From contig CAIYJE010000126.1 in the NCBI GenBank assembly GCA_903926465.1, forward strand, positions 85,456 to 149,455: a DNA stretch of 64,000 bases, read 5' to 3'. Below, one piece after another: positions 1-8,714 of this stretch (position 1 is the stretch's first letter; each line of letters begins with the position of its first letter). Source of the stretch: an uncultured Planctomycetales bacterium. GTDB lineage: Bacteria > Planctomycetota > Planctomycetia > Isosphaerales > Isosphaeraceae. Under the pieces are notes generated by a model. It had not been told where the DNA came from, did not search any database, and saw only the letters and a program-made list of their open reading frames with translations. Both the position numbers and the translations under genes were made by a program.

Positions 1-578
1 CAGTGGGTACCAATGTCCGCCACGGCGCGCAGGTTGGTGGCCCCATCGGGTTCCACCCGCCAGTTGTAATCGGTATCGAGCAACAGCCAATCCTGGGTGT
101 AAGAGCCCTGAATCGAAAGGATCTGGCCCAGATCCCCCTTACTCACTCGCTCGCGCATTTCTCGGGCAACCGAGTAAAAGCGCACGTTGTAATTGACGCC
201 GGCGGCGAGTTCCGGCTTGGATGCGGCCAGCTTGACCAGTTCGGCCGTCTCGGCCGAGGTGATGGCCAGCGGCTTCTCACACAGCACATGCTTGCCGGCC
301 TGAAGACAACGTTTTGCCTGTTCAAAGTGGGCGGGATTCGGGGAGGCGATATGTACGGACTGAACATTGGGATCTGCAAGCAGATCTTCAATCTTGCCGT
401 AAGGCTTTACGCCGCCAAGTTGCTCGGCAACAACCGTGGCCCTGGCCAGGTCCAGATCCAGCACCCCGACAACCGGAATGCCCAGCCGGCGCAGGGCTTC
501 GGCATGCACTGGACCAATGAATCCGCCGCCAATTAACGCAACACCTGGCGGCTTCGACAGAACGTATGGAGCACCCAT
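1..578 (-). CDS. Gfo/Idh/MocA family oxidoreductase, 3' end cut by window
   Basis: The first 192 codons of an NAD(P)-dependent sugar or inositol dehydrogenase-type protein run from an ATG at 578 off the left edge. The N-terminal Rossmann fold is clear: VALIGGGFIGPVHAEAL carries the dinucleotide-binding glycines near residues 9-25. The family motif GKHVLCEKPLAI lies near residue 85, its lysine in the usual catalytic place. The C-terminal substrate-binding domain starts and is then lost. Substrate cannot be told from sequence. The next gene leftward is unseen; the next gene on the right is an FAD oxidoreductase on the same strand with a gap of about 220 bases, so co-transcription is uncertain. 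Confidence 0.9.
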   Translation of the reverse strand, partial: MGAPYVLSKPPGVALIGGGFIGPVHAEALRRLGIPVVGVLDLDLARATVVAEQLGGVKPYGKIEDLLADPNVQSVHIASPNPAHFEQAKRCLQAGKHVLCEKPLAITSAETAELVKLAASKPELAAGVNYNVRFYSVAREMRERVSKGDLGQILSIQGSYTQDWLLLDTDYNWRVEPDGATNLRAVADIGTH

Positions 579-800
579 GGAATCGCTTTCCTGGTATATG
601 GCAGAGCCGACCCCCGGCCCACGCGCATGTCCCGAACCTACCGCCTGACACACAAAGCCGCAACCCGGCGGCACCCTCCAATTCGTGGAGTGACACGGCT
701 TGAGCCGCCACTAAGCATGCAAACGACATCGTTTACAGGTGCCAGAACCAGCGAACGAACACCCGACCGGTCACCAAACGGGGCAGCAAACACGGTTCAC

Positions 801-2291
801 TCAGGCGGTTTCCAGCTTGCGAGGGACGGCCCGTCCCTTGAACTCTTGATCGGACTCGGAACCGCCTTCGTGATACTCGGCGTCGGTATTGACCTTCCAG
901 GTATCAAAATCACCAGTTCCCATGATGTTTCTGGCAGCCAGGAACGCGGTCATCATCGAGTGGTCTTGGTTGTTGTATTTGTGCATCCCGTTTCGGCCGG
1001 CCAGCTGCAGATTGTCGAAATTCTGAAGCCAGGCCCGGATCACGGCCAGATGATCCTGGTACGAATCATCATAAACCGGATACGCCTTGGGCATACGCAC
1101 CACACAACCGTCAATAACCTTCTCACCCTTCACCAGACCGATCGCCGCTATCTCTTTGCGTCCCAGTTCAACCAGATCCTTGTCCGACATCGACCAGAGA
1201 GAATCTCCCTCAAAGCAGAAGTACTCAAGCCCTAGACTGGTCTTGGACTGATCAGGAACCAGGTCGGGCGACCAGTTCTTGAAATTCTGCACCCGGCCCA
1301 GTTTCACGTCTGGCTCATGGATGTAAATCCAGTTATCCGGGAAGGTCTCGGGCTCATCGATGATCAGGACCACAGTGATAAAGTCTCGATACTTCAAACT
1401 CTCAGCGGCCTGACGCACCTCGGGCGGAGCAGCCGGCGACATCGCCTGAATCAGATGGCGGATCGGAAGCGTGGAGAGAAAATTGCGTCCTTCGTACCGA
1501 TACACTTCACCCGCGGCATCCTTTGAGGTAACGGCTGTAACCTGTTGACCAGCATGCTCAATCCCAACCACTCGCCGATCCATATGCACGCCCGAGCCAA
1601 AGCCACGTACCTTGTCTCTTGCGGCTTCCCACATCTGGCCAGGACCCAGACGGGGGTACTGAAACTCATCAATAAGGGTCTTAACAACCTCGCCACCCTT
1701 GGAAGACTTGCCCCCAAACAGTGCTGAAGCCACGGCCTTGAACAGACTCAGGCCCTTGATTCTCTGCGCGGCCCAGTCGGCCGAAATCTCGGAGGTGGGC
1801 ATCCCCCACACCTTCTCGGTGTAGGTCTTGAAAAAGATATCGAAAAGCTGCCGGCCGAAACGATTCACAACCCAGTCTTCAAAACTTCGCTCAGGCCGAA
1901 TCGGGCTTAACTGGGCCTTGAGGTAACTGGAAAGAATCAACGCCGATCGACCAATCCCCAGCTTGCTTAAAGCATCGAACGGCTTGAGCGGGTAGTAAAA
2001 AAACTTGCGGTTGTAATAAATCCGACTAAGCCGAGGCCGAGTCAAAAACTCTTCCCCAAGAATCTCTTCCCACAAACGGTTCACTTCTTCACTCTTGGAG
2101 AAGAAGCGATGTCCACCAATATCAAAACGATATCCCTTGTACTGGTCTGTTCGACTGATACCACCAACCAGTTCTTTCTCAGACTCCAGCGCAACGCAAG
2201 AGAAACCGTTCTTGGAAAGTTCATAGGCAGCCGTGAGCCCAGCAGGACCCGCTCCGGCAATCACGGTGTCAAAAGACGAATTTACACGCAC
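801..2291 (-). CDS. NAD(P)/FAD-dependent oxidoreductase (protoporphyrinogen oxidase/UDP-galactopyranose mutase-like)
   Basis: This 496-residue flavoprotein starts with a beta-alpha-beta FAD motif (GAGPAG, residues 13-18), followed by the ligand-binding GGISRT segment and YRFDIGGHRFF, typical of amine-oxidase-like enzymes resembling UDP-galactopyranose mutase. The region around WGMPTSEISADWAAQRI is typical of a bacterial branch often found near polysaccharide genes. The start is GTG at 2291; no strong ribosome binding site is visible. Function in sugar or lipid modification is inferred from the family; the substrate is unknown. No glycosyltransferase is adjacent on the visible side. Confidence 0.85.
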   Translation of the reverse strand: MRVNSSFDTVIAGAGPAGLTAAYELSKNGFSCVALESEKELVGGISRTDQYKGYRFDIGGHRFFSKSEEVNRLWEEILGEEFLTRPRLSRIYYNRKFFYYPLKPFDALSKLGIGRSALILSSYLKAQLSPIRPERSFEDWVVNRFGRQLFDIFFKTYTEKVWGMPTSEISADWAAQRIKGLSLFKAVASALFGGKSSKGGEVVKTLIDEFQYPRLGPGQMWEAARDKVRGFGSGVHMDRRVVGIEHAGQQVTAVTSKDAAGEVYRYEGRNFLSTLPIRHLIQAMSPAAPPEVRQAAESLKYRDFITVVLIIDEPETFPDNWIYIHEPDVKLGRVQNFKNWSPDLVPDQSKTSLGLEYFCFEGDSLWSMSDKDLVELGRKEIAAIGLVKGEKVIDGCVVRMPKAYPVYDDSYQDHLAVIRAWLQNFDNLQLAGRNGMHKYNNQDHSMMTAFLAARNIMGTGDFDTWKVNTDAEYHEGGSESDQEFKGRAVPRKLETA

Positions 2292-2522
2292 CTGAAATCA
2301 CTCAAGTATTTATGGAATGAAAGCTGTACAAGGAAGATGGGCAAAAACGACCAACAACCTAAAGCCCCCAGGTTTCCTATTTTTCCTGAACGAGGAATGA
2401 CATACTTTGCCACAGAAACGGATCGGAGACAACCGAATCTATTTCTTTATGTGGAAATTTACACTTAAGGTCAAGTGCCAAGAAATCTGTCGACGACCCA
2501 AGAAAGGCTTACTTAAGCCACC
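2292..2522. other. Intergenic region without a recognised feature
   Basis: About 230 bases between the HEPN-like gene and the FAD oxidoreductase, both on the minus strand. It is more A+T-rich than its neighbours and probably holds the promoter of the FAD oxidoreductase, but I could not assign convincing -35 and -10 boxes. Confidence 0.4.
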
Positions 2523-2930
2523 TTATCGTCCGACAAGTTGCAGCGTACGTTCCGAAAGTGCCGTGGCTGCGTTCAAACACTCGGCGGGTGACGATTTGTG
2601 TCCTTGCGCTCGCTCCAACGCAATCAGAAGCGCAGGGTCCAGCAAACCTGCTTGCACATACAAATGTTCACAAGCAAGCAAGAGGCAGCGGAGCCCCCGT
2701 TCACGATAACCACGCTGGTAGACCAGGGCGCGAATGCAGGCAAACATAGCTTCATAGCTGAAGAAGGTCACATCTGCCTGATCTCCATGGCCACTCTCAA
2801 AAAGGTGACCAGCGGCATCCAGACGATCGGCGGCCAGAGCCAGAAGTTCGCCGATCTTGGCTGGCGCTTCAGGATCTTGCACAAGGTAGGGGCTCTGGAG
2901 ACAGCGGGGAAAGCTATTCACGATTGCCAT
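2523..2930 (-). CDS. HEPN-like helical protein
   Basis: This 135-residue, mostly helical protein resembles the HEPN fold: a first helix with AADRLDAAGHLFESGHG, then SYEAMFACIRALVYQRGYRERG, the usual alanine/arginine-rich second helix. My recollection is that it is closest to the SAV_6107-like HEPN group. The RNase motif of toxic HEPN proteins (Arg, four to six residues, His) is not clearly present: an Arg and a His occur in RCLLLACEH but spaced by seven residues, so ribonuclease activity should not be assumed. It starts 39 bases after the nuoN stop on the same strand and is probably the last gene of the nuo transcript. No partner nucleotidyltransferase gene is next to it. Confidence 0.65.
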   Translation of the reverse strand: MAIVNSFPRCLQSPYLVQDPEAPAKIGELLALAADRLDAAGHLFESGHGDQADVTFFSYEAMFACIRALVYQRGYRERGLRCLLLACEHLYVQAGLLDPALLIALERAQGHKSSPAECLNAATALSERTLQLVGR

Positions 2931-2969
2931 GGCAAGATTCTTTCCAGAAAAGTGTTGGCCCAGCGAAAC

Positions 2970-4679
2970 TCAACGAGCTGAGGCAGATGGCGCTGGGGCG
3001 ACTGGAACTTGAGTCTGGGCCGGATTCTCTGGAACTGTGGCCGACTGAGTGATGCCATTGCTATCGACAGGTCGGCCGCTGGAGGCAGGCTCGGGGCTGG
3101 TCAGCAATGAGATCCCCGCACCTCCCAGAGGATCCAGGAGAGCGGTGGGATTCAGACCAAAACCGACCGTGGCAACAGCCGCAATCACCAGGGTCCAAAT
3201 AACTCCAGAGGGGAAACTCTTTCCAATTGCAGGACCAGGTTGACGTAAATACAGCGCCTTCAGCACACGAACGTAATAGAAAGCAGAAACCACGCTGTTC
3301 AGCAAAGCCACAACGACCAGCCAAGTGAGTGCGATTCCGCCATTTCCACCGGCATTGAGAGCCTCCATGAACATCAGCATTTTGCCGAAAAATCCGGCAA
3401 GCGGCGGAACTCCAATCAGGGAAAGCAACAAGATCGCCAGGCAAAACGCCGGAACAGGACGGCGAAAACCGAGTCCGTTCAAGTCATCAATCTGATCTGA
3501 TCCCACGTCATGAGCCAACCAGGCGGCCACCGCAAAGGTTCCCAGGGTTGCGAGCCCATACGTACAGAGGTAATAGAGCACGGCACCGGTGGCTTCCGTG
3601 CGTTGAGAGGAGACCCCGATCGCCACTACCCCCACCAGCAGATAGCCCGAATGAGCAATCGATGAGTAGGCCAGCATCCGTTTGAAGTTTTGCTGTCCCA
3701 GGGCCGCCAGGTTCCCATAAGTCATCGAGACCGCGGCCAGAATGGAAAGGATCACAACCCAACCGGGCGATTGCAGATGACCGGTATCAACCGACCAGGT
3801 TCCCAGCGCGAGCATGAGCACCTTGATCATCGCAATGAAACTGGCGAACTTCGAGCCCGAAGCAATCCAGGCCGTGACCGGCGCGGGGGCTCCTTCGTAA
3901 ACGTCTGGCGTCCACTGGTGAAACGGCACCGAAGCCACCTTGAAGCCAAAACCTGCAAGGACCAGCAGAAGCGCCAGCCCCGACGTCCACTGGCCCCCAA
4001 TCCCTTCAACGGTCCTTGACTCAACCAGAGCCCGCCCCACGGCCGCCAGACGCGTGGTTCCGGTCAGCCCGTAAACCCAGCTCAGGCCGAACAGGAACAG
4101 AGCCGAGGCCGCCGAGCCGTAAATCAAGTACTTGAGAGCCGCCTCGGACGATCGTTTTGAGCCCGTTTCCAGTCCGGTCAAGATGTAGATAGATATGGTC
4201 ATGGTCTCAAGAGCCACGAAGAGGGTCATGAACTCCTCGGCCTCGATCATCAGGATCATTCCCACGGCCGACCAGAAAAGCAGGGCATAGTACTCGCCCT
4301 GCTCGTTGGTGAAGACCCAGGTCATCGAAAGACCAATCACCAGGACCAGGAATCCGATGCCAACCACCTGTAGCAAGGCGCTGGCGGCATCAAACGCAAT
4401 GGTGCCGTTAAAAAACTCCTCATTGGCCGACAAAACATCGGTCGCCAGCACGCCTGGCCAAAGCAAACCCACAGCCAGCCCCAGAGCCGCCAAGGCTCCC
4501 ACCAGCGATGTCAGGCCCAGCCACTTGGCGCGTGTGGAAAGGAGCGTGCGGTTCCTCAGAACCAAGACGTCCAGCATCAACACCAGAACTCCCCAGAATG
4601 CCATGAGCAACACGGGCGAGAGAAAGAACCACTCGCTTGAGGATGGCCAGACGGAGGGAATAACAGGCACGGTCGGCAT
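2970..4679 (-). CDS. nuoN: NADH-quinone oxidoreductase subunit N
   Basis: NuoN is one of the three antiporter-like, proton-pumping membrane subunits of complex I. The 569-residue protein has many hydrophobic helices. It has the family's charged signatures, including MTLFVALETMTISIYILTG (a conserved Glu in a helix) and the segment with FHQWTPDVYEGAPAPVTAW, diagnostic for NuoN. A roughly 50-residue Pro/Ser/Ala-rich C-terminal tail follows the last helix and makes it longer than most NuoN (about 480-500). It lies directly after nuoK; nuoL and nuoM, normally between them, are absent. Confidence 0.96.
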   Translation of the reverse strand: MPTVPVIPSVWPSSSEWFFLSPVLLMAFWGVLVLMLDVLVLRNRTLLSTRAKWLGLTSLVGALAALGLAVGLLWPGVLATDVLSANEEFFNGTIAFDAASALLQVVGIGFLVLVIGLSMTWVFTNEQGEYYALLFWSAVGMILMIEAEEFMTLFVALETMTISIYILTGLETGSKRSSEAALKYLIYGSAASALFLFGLSWVYGLTGTTRLAAVGRALVESRTVEGIGGQWTSGLALLLVLAGFGFKVASVPFHQWTPDVYEGAPAPVTAWIASGSKFASFIAMIKVLMLALGTWSVDTGHLQSPGWVVILSILAAVSMTYGNLAALGQQNFKRMLAYSSIAHSGYLLVGVVAIGVSSQRTEATGAVLYYLCTYGLATLGTFAVAAWLAHDVGSDQIDDLNGLGFRRPVPAFCLAILLLSLIGVPPLAGFFGKMLMFMEALNAGGNGGIALTWLVVVALLNSVVSAFYYVRVLKALYLRQPGPAIGKSFPSGVIWTLVIAAVATVGFGLNPTALLDPLGGAGISLLTSPEPASSGRPVDSNGITQSATVPENPAQTQVPVAPAPSASAR

Positions 4680-4752
4680 CGGAACTCAACCTCGGGAACG
4701 TTCGGTCTCTCAAGGACCTGAGCGGGCGGCCCTGAAAAAAGTGTCGCCAGAC

Positions 4753-5082
4753 TCAGCCCAGCATGCTGTCGTACCGATCCACGTCGGCCGATTTCCAGAC
4801 CCGGTAGCAAACCAGAATCAGCGCAATTCCCACGGCAACCTCGGCGGCAGCCACGGCAATAACCAGCGCGGTGAAAACCACTCCGGTCAGCGGCGCCTCT
4901 CCAGGGTTGGGTGTACCCAACCGCCAGAACGCAAGAATGTTCAAATTCGAGGCGTTGAGCATCAACTCAATCGACATCAGAACGGCAATCGGGTTGCGGC
5001 GAGTCATGACCCCAAAGAGCCCAATCACGAAGACACAGGCGGCCACAATCAGATACCAGTTCAGAGGCACATCCTGACTCAT
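4753..5082 (-). CDS. nuoK: NADH-quinone oxidoreductase subunit K
   Basis: This 109-residue protein has three transmembrane helices. It carries the membrane-embedded glutamates typical of NuoK in the SIELMLNASNLN segment and in AAAEVAVGIALILVCYR. NuoK forms part of the proton path of complex I with NuoA, NuoJ and NuoH. Its ATG overlaps the nuoJ stop (ATGA), indicating translational coupling. The next gene downstream is nuoN, 73 bases away. Confidence 0.97.
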   Translation of the reverse strand: MSQDVPLNWYLIVAACVFVIGLFGVMTRRNPIAVLMSIELMLNASNLNILAFWRLGTPNPGEAPLTGVVFTALVIAVAAAEVAVGIALILVCYRVWKSADVDRYDSMLG

Positions 5083-5819
5083 GGGCTCACCAAATCCGGC
5101 CTGGAGGAGGAATGAGTGCCGCCGGCAACTTCGCGACTCAAGTGCTCGGGAGTCTCGGTCAGACTGCCCGGCGAGGGCGTTCCATCCGAACCCGCCGACA
5201 AAGACCCGACAGGCTGGGCAAGCGCAACAGCGCCCACAAGGCTTGCAGTCAAAAGCAGGCCCACCAGCTCAAAGGGTAAGCACCAGCGCTGCATCAGATC
5301 GAGCCCAAGTTCCTGGGGCATCTGGTTGAGCACCCGTTCTCGAGCAGCCACTGAGGGCGCAGCCCGCTCGGTCCGGGCTTTGGAGAAATCGGGACGCTGC
5401 TGCACCGCAACCGCCAGCATCACAAATAACCCGATGGCAACAATCGCCGCAGGTAGCCGACGCAAAACAGAATGTGCCTCGACTTGGTCTCCTTGCACGT
5501 CCTGAGTCAGCATGATCCCGAACATCAGCAAGATCGCCACCGCCCCGATGAAAACCAGGACCTGCATCACCGCCAGAAACTCCGCCTCGAGCATGATGAA
5601 GAGGCAAGCCACCAGAAAGAAGAACGCAACCAGGTAAAGTGCGGAATGAATGAGGTTACGAGCCAGCACCGTTCCAACCGCACAAAGCACAGCCGCGCCG
5701 GCAATCTGCACGAACACGCCGCGCATCGGTCCAAATTCTCGGAAGATCAAGATCTCCCAGAGTCCGGCAACCAGCATGCCAGCCGAAACTAGCATGAGCA
5801 GTAACACACGCGCCTTCAA
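5079..5819 (-). CDS. nuoJ: NADH-quinone oxidoreductase subunit J
   Basis: NuoJ is a five-helix membrane subunit of complex I. The family segment LNLIHSALYL-like (here RNLIHSALYLVAFFFLVAC) and the following AEFLAVMQVLVFIGAVAIL with its tyrosine/glutamate-rich helix are clear. The C-terminus has an extra Ser/Pro-rich tail of about 45 residues. No ATG is near the start: a TTG at 5819 lies seven bases after an AAGGGG ribosome binding site, and a second TTG at 5825 is too close to it, so I prefer 5819. The stop overlaps the nuoK start. Confidence 0.93.
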   Translation of the reverse strand: MKARVLLLMLVSAGMLVAGLWEILIFREFGPMRGVFVQIAGAAVLCAVGTVLARNLIHSALYLVAFFFLVACLFIMLEAEFLAVMQVLVFIGAVAILLMFGIMLTQDVQGDQVEAHSVLRRLPAAIVAIGLFVMLAVAVQQRPDFSKARTERAAPSVAARERVLNQMPQELGLDLMQRWCLPFELVGLLLTASLVGAVALAQPVGSLSAGSDGTPSPGSLTETPEHLSREVAGGTHSSSRPDLVSP

Positions 5820-5855
5820 AACCAAACCCCTTTTTCCCGAGCACTTTCGTCTAGA

Positions 5856-7211
5856 TCAGACCTTCGTTGGAACACTTCGCCAGGCGATGATACTCGGTTT
5901 TGAGCCCGTGGAAGACCGCCAGGTCTTCAGCGAATGTTCAGAATCTTGACGGTACAGCCAGACCGCTCCAAAAAACGCGAGCACTTCCAGCAATGCCGTG
6001 ACCCCGAACCCAATCCACCACTGCAGAAACCCAGGACCATCGGGCCGACCTGCAACCGGCCGGATCACGATCTCGAACCAGATCGCGGCAATCAGCAAAT
6101 TCACCAGACAGAGTGGAATCAGCAACTTCCAGGCAAACGCCATCAGCCGGTCCACTCTCATTCTGGGCAATGTGGCTCGGACCCAGAAAAACAGAAAAAT
6201 GAGTAGCCCAACCTTGAGGCTGAAAACCAGGATCGTGATCAAGTTGAGGAACAGATCCACCACCACGTATCCGCCTAGCAACCCGCGCGGGAACGCCAGA
6301 AACGGAATGGCACCACCGCCTAGAAACAAGGTGGTACAGATACAGCAAACCGCGAACATACTCATATACTCGGCCAGAAAGAACAGGCCGAAACGCATGC
6401 TCGAATATTCCAGGTGGAAACCGGCGATCAGTTCAGACTCGGCTTCCGGTAGGTCAAACGGAGCCCGGTTAACTTCCGCAAAACTGGAAATCATGAAGAT
6501 GACAAACGCCATGAATCCTGGTGGTGTCAACACGTACCAACCGGTTTCAACTTGCCGATCCAGAATGCCCGTCAGGCTCAAGGTCCCTGACCAGAGCACA
6601 ATGGGAACCGTGGCCAGCACCTGGGGAATCTCATAAGAAACCATCTGGGCCACGGAACGCATGGAGCCAAGCAATGCGTATTTATTGCGGCTAGACCAAC
6701 CCGCCAGAAACAATCCCAAAGAGGCAATGCTTGAGACCGCAATCAAATAAGGAACGCCCGAGGGAAGATCTACGGCCGAGAAGCCTGTCAGAGTTGGTCT
6801 CAGAACGCCAGTCACCGGATCGTTCCGCATCGAAACCGAGCCAAAGCCAAAGGGAATGACCGCCAGCGACAGCATGGCCGAGATCAGCATGAGCACCGGC
6901 GCAAGGGCATGGATCAGAAAATCAGCGCGGGCAGGTGTGAAGTCTTCCTTGAAAAGCAACTTCACCAGGTCGGCAATGGATTGAAGCAGGCCGAAGGGCC
7001 CAACCCGGTTCGGACCAATCCGGTCCTGAAAACGGGCCGCAACCTTTCGTTCCCCCCACACGATATAGGCCACAAGCAACGGAAAAAGCCCCGCAAAGCC
7101 GACGAAGAGCCAGAGGAACCAGGCCACCCAGGGCACAGGTTCCGACAGGGCGGCCATCTTCATCGCCACAATGGAGACCCACAGACCGTTCACACAAGGC
7201 TCGCTTTCCAC
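5856..7211 (-). CDS. nuoH: NADH-quinone oxidoreductase subunit H
   Basis: NuoH links the quinone site to the membrane arm of complex I. The 451-residue product shows the family motifs: ERKVAARFQDRIGPNRVGPF on the first cytoplasmic loop, then LLKLLFKEDFTPARAD-like residues, and FDLPEAESELIAGFHLEYS with the charged residues of the quinone cavity. It is longer than most NuoH (about 325-430) because of extra residues at both ends. A GTG at 7211 opens the frame; ATG codons about 15 residues in are alternatives. It follows nuoA by 28 bases. Confidence 0.95.
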   Translation of the reverse strand: MESEPCVNGLWVSIVAMKMAALSEPVPWVAWFLWLFVGFAGLFPLLVAYIVWGERKVAARFQDRIGPNRVGPFGLLQSIADLVKLLFKEDFTPARADFLIHALAPVLMLISAMLSLAVIPFGFGSVSMRNDPVTGVLRPTLTGFSAVDLPSGVPYLIAVSSIASLGLFLAGWSSRNKYALLGSMRSVAQMVSYEIPQVLATVPIVLWSGTLSLTGILDRQVETGWYVLTPPGFMAFVIFMISSFAEVNRAPFDLPEAESELIAGFHLEYSSMRFGLFFLAEYMSMFAVCCICTTLFLGGGAIPFLAFPRGLLGGYVVVDLFLNLITILVFSLKVGLLIFLFFWVRATLPRMRVDRLMAFAWKLLIPLCLVNLLIAAIWFEIVIRPVAGRPDGPGFLQWWIGFGVTALLEVLAFFGAVWLYRQDSEHSLKTWRSSTGSKPSIIAWRSVPTKV

Positions 7212-7239
7212 TCAAGAGACACGGACCAGAGCGCTTCGG

Positions 7240-7599
7240 TTACTGCCACTTCAAGGCACCAATCGCCCAGGCGTATACCAGGCCAACCGTGAGCATGGCC
7301 AGGAAGACCATCATCTCCACAAAGGCGTACCAACCCAGGCTCACGTAGCTCGCCGCCCAGGGGTAGAGAAACACGGTTTCAACATCAAAAACCACGAACA
7401 GCAGCGCAAAAATGTAGTACTGCAAGCGAAACCGGATCCAGGTCTCCCCCTGGGTCTCCAAACCGCATTCCACGGTTTGCCCCTTGTGGGGCGTAGGACG
7501 CCGGGGCGCAATAATCCGGATCAATACCAGCGGTGCCACCGCAAAACCAATGGCGAATAGCAACAGCATCCCGATGAAAAGATAGCGAGACAGAATCAT
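7240..7599 (-). CDS. nuoA: NADH-quinone oxidoreductase subunit A
   Basis: This 119-residue membrane subunit has three helices, with the diagnostic YECG-type loop seen here as VECGLETQGETWIRFRLQYY and then the FDVETVFLYPWA segment. These fit NuoA closely. It is not first in the operon as in most bacteria but lies after nuoI and a small ORF. Its ATG overlaps the TGA of that ORF (ATGA at 7596-7599), so the two are translationally coupled. Confidence 0.96.
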   Translation of the reverse strand: MILSRYLFIGMLLLFAIGFAVAPLVLIRIIAPRRPTPHKGQTVECGLETQGETWIRFRLQYYIFALLFVVFDVETVFLYPWAASYVSLGWYAFVEMMVFLAMLTVGLVYAWAIGALKWQ

Positions 7600-7880
7600 G
7601 ACGATCGGCTCTGGGGGACCGTATCCAGTGTCTCGATCTGAGTCTGTTCATCAATGACGATCGAGGTGATTTCCCCGTCATCCAGACGCAAACGAAGCGT
7701 AGGCTGGTAAGAATACGCCGCCTTTGAGCCCATTTCCATTCCACCCAGGGGACGAATGGAGCCCGCTTCCACGGTTCCAGTGACGTAGGTAACCCAATGC
7801 TTATCCGCCACGCGAACCTGCTGCGCAACTCGAACACGGGTACCGACAGGGAAGGGGAGGGAAGGCTGGGATCGATTCAT
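7596..7880 (-). CDS. Small unknown protein inside the nuo operon
   Basis: This 94-residue soluble protein has no family I recognise. The start is ATG at 7880 (MNRSQPSLPFPVG); longer starts would run into the nuoI end. The protein reads as a small beta-rich fold: GTRVRVAQQVRVADKHWVTY, a turn, then alternating beta segments around TLRLRLDDGEITSIVIDE. It has no cysteines, membrane segments or signal peptide. It lies between nuoI and nuoA and its stop overlaps the nuoA start, so it is made with the complex I subunits. A role in complex I assembly or stability is an inference from position only. Confidence 0.75.
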   Translation of the reverse strand: MNRSQPSLPFPVGTRVRVAQQVRVADKHWVTYVTGTVEAGSIRPLGGMEMGSKAAYSYQPTLRLRLDDGEITSIVIDEQTQIETLDTVPQSRSS

Positions 7881-7974
7881 GGGTATCCTCGAAATTTGAT
7901 GAATTTGAAACGTGTGAACGAACGCTCCCTGATAACGGCCAGCCCCTGAATCTTCTTCAGGGCAGGCCCGGCAC

Positions 7975-8652
7975 TCAATCCAACCTGGGAACGTCTCCCG
8001 AAGAACTGAGAGCTTTCTGAAGTCTCTGATTCTTCTTCTTGCTGGCCTTGGCTCGCTCAGACTGCTCGTCGGCACTCATCCAGGCCTCGGGGTGCGTTTC
8101 TGCATAGTAACCGCTGGATACCAGAAGGTCTTGCATGCTGAAGATATGGCTCTGGTGTCGCTCATAGTTCGCAAGTTCGAAATTCTGGTCCATCTTGATC
8201 GCATCAAACGGGCAGTACTCCGCGCACAGGCCACAGTTCATGCAAACGTCCATATCAATAAAAAAGTCTTCAGGAACCGGTACGGGATTCCCATCCGGCC
8301 CCTGGGCATGCGTCATCCAGATACACTGGGGCGGGCAAACCTTTGCACAAATGTTGCAGGAGGTACATCGAATACCGCCATCGGCATCATCATAAACCAG
8401 CACCGGCAATACCCGGAACCGCTCATGAACCTTCAATCGCTCGTCCGGGTATTCAACCGTGAAGATCCCCTCGGTCTCGTCCGTCTGCTCAATCACAGGC
8501 TCCAAGCCACGCTCTGGCGACTGGAAGAAATCAACCCTCTGAGGTCCGCCCCCGCGACGCTGCCACGTGCGGCCCGCCCCCACCATAAAGGTGCGCACGA
8601 AGCGGCGAAGCGTGACAAGATGACCAACCACAAGCCCACGTCCAAAAGCCAT
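7975..8652 (-). CDS. nuoI: NADH-quinone oxidoreductase subunit I
   Basis: NuoI carries two [4Fe-4S] clusters (N6a and N6b) in the peripheral arm. Both ferredoxin motifs are intact: CTSCNICAKVCPPQC and CMNCGLCAEYCPFDAI. The ATG at 8652 gives 225 residues, against about 150-180 in many bacteria. The extra length is a charged C-terminal tail rich in Lys, Ser and Glu after the second motif. The gene follows nuoBCD by 62 bases and precedes the small nuo-operon ORF by 94 bases. Confidence 0.95.
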   Translation of the reverse strand: MAFGRGLVVGHLVTLRRFVRTFMVGAGRTWQRRGGGPQRVDFFQSPERGLEPVIEQTDETEGIFTVEYPDERLKVHERFRVLPVLVYDDADGGIRCTSCNICAKVCPPQCIWMTHAQGPDGNPVPVPEDFFIDMDVCMNCGLCAEYCPFDAIKMDQNFELANYERHQSHIFSMQDLLVSSGYYAETHPEAWMSADEQSERAKASKKKNQRLQKALSSSGDVPRLD

Positions 8653-8714
8653 GAAGTCTAACCTTGAGCAAACGAGAACCAACCAGACCCTCAGCGTCGT
8701 GCCAATGCCAGATG

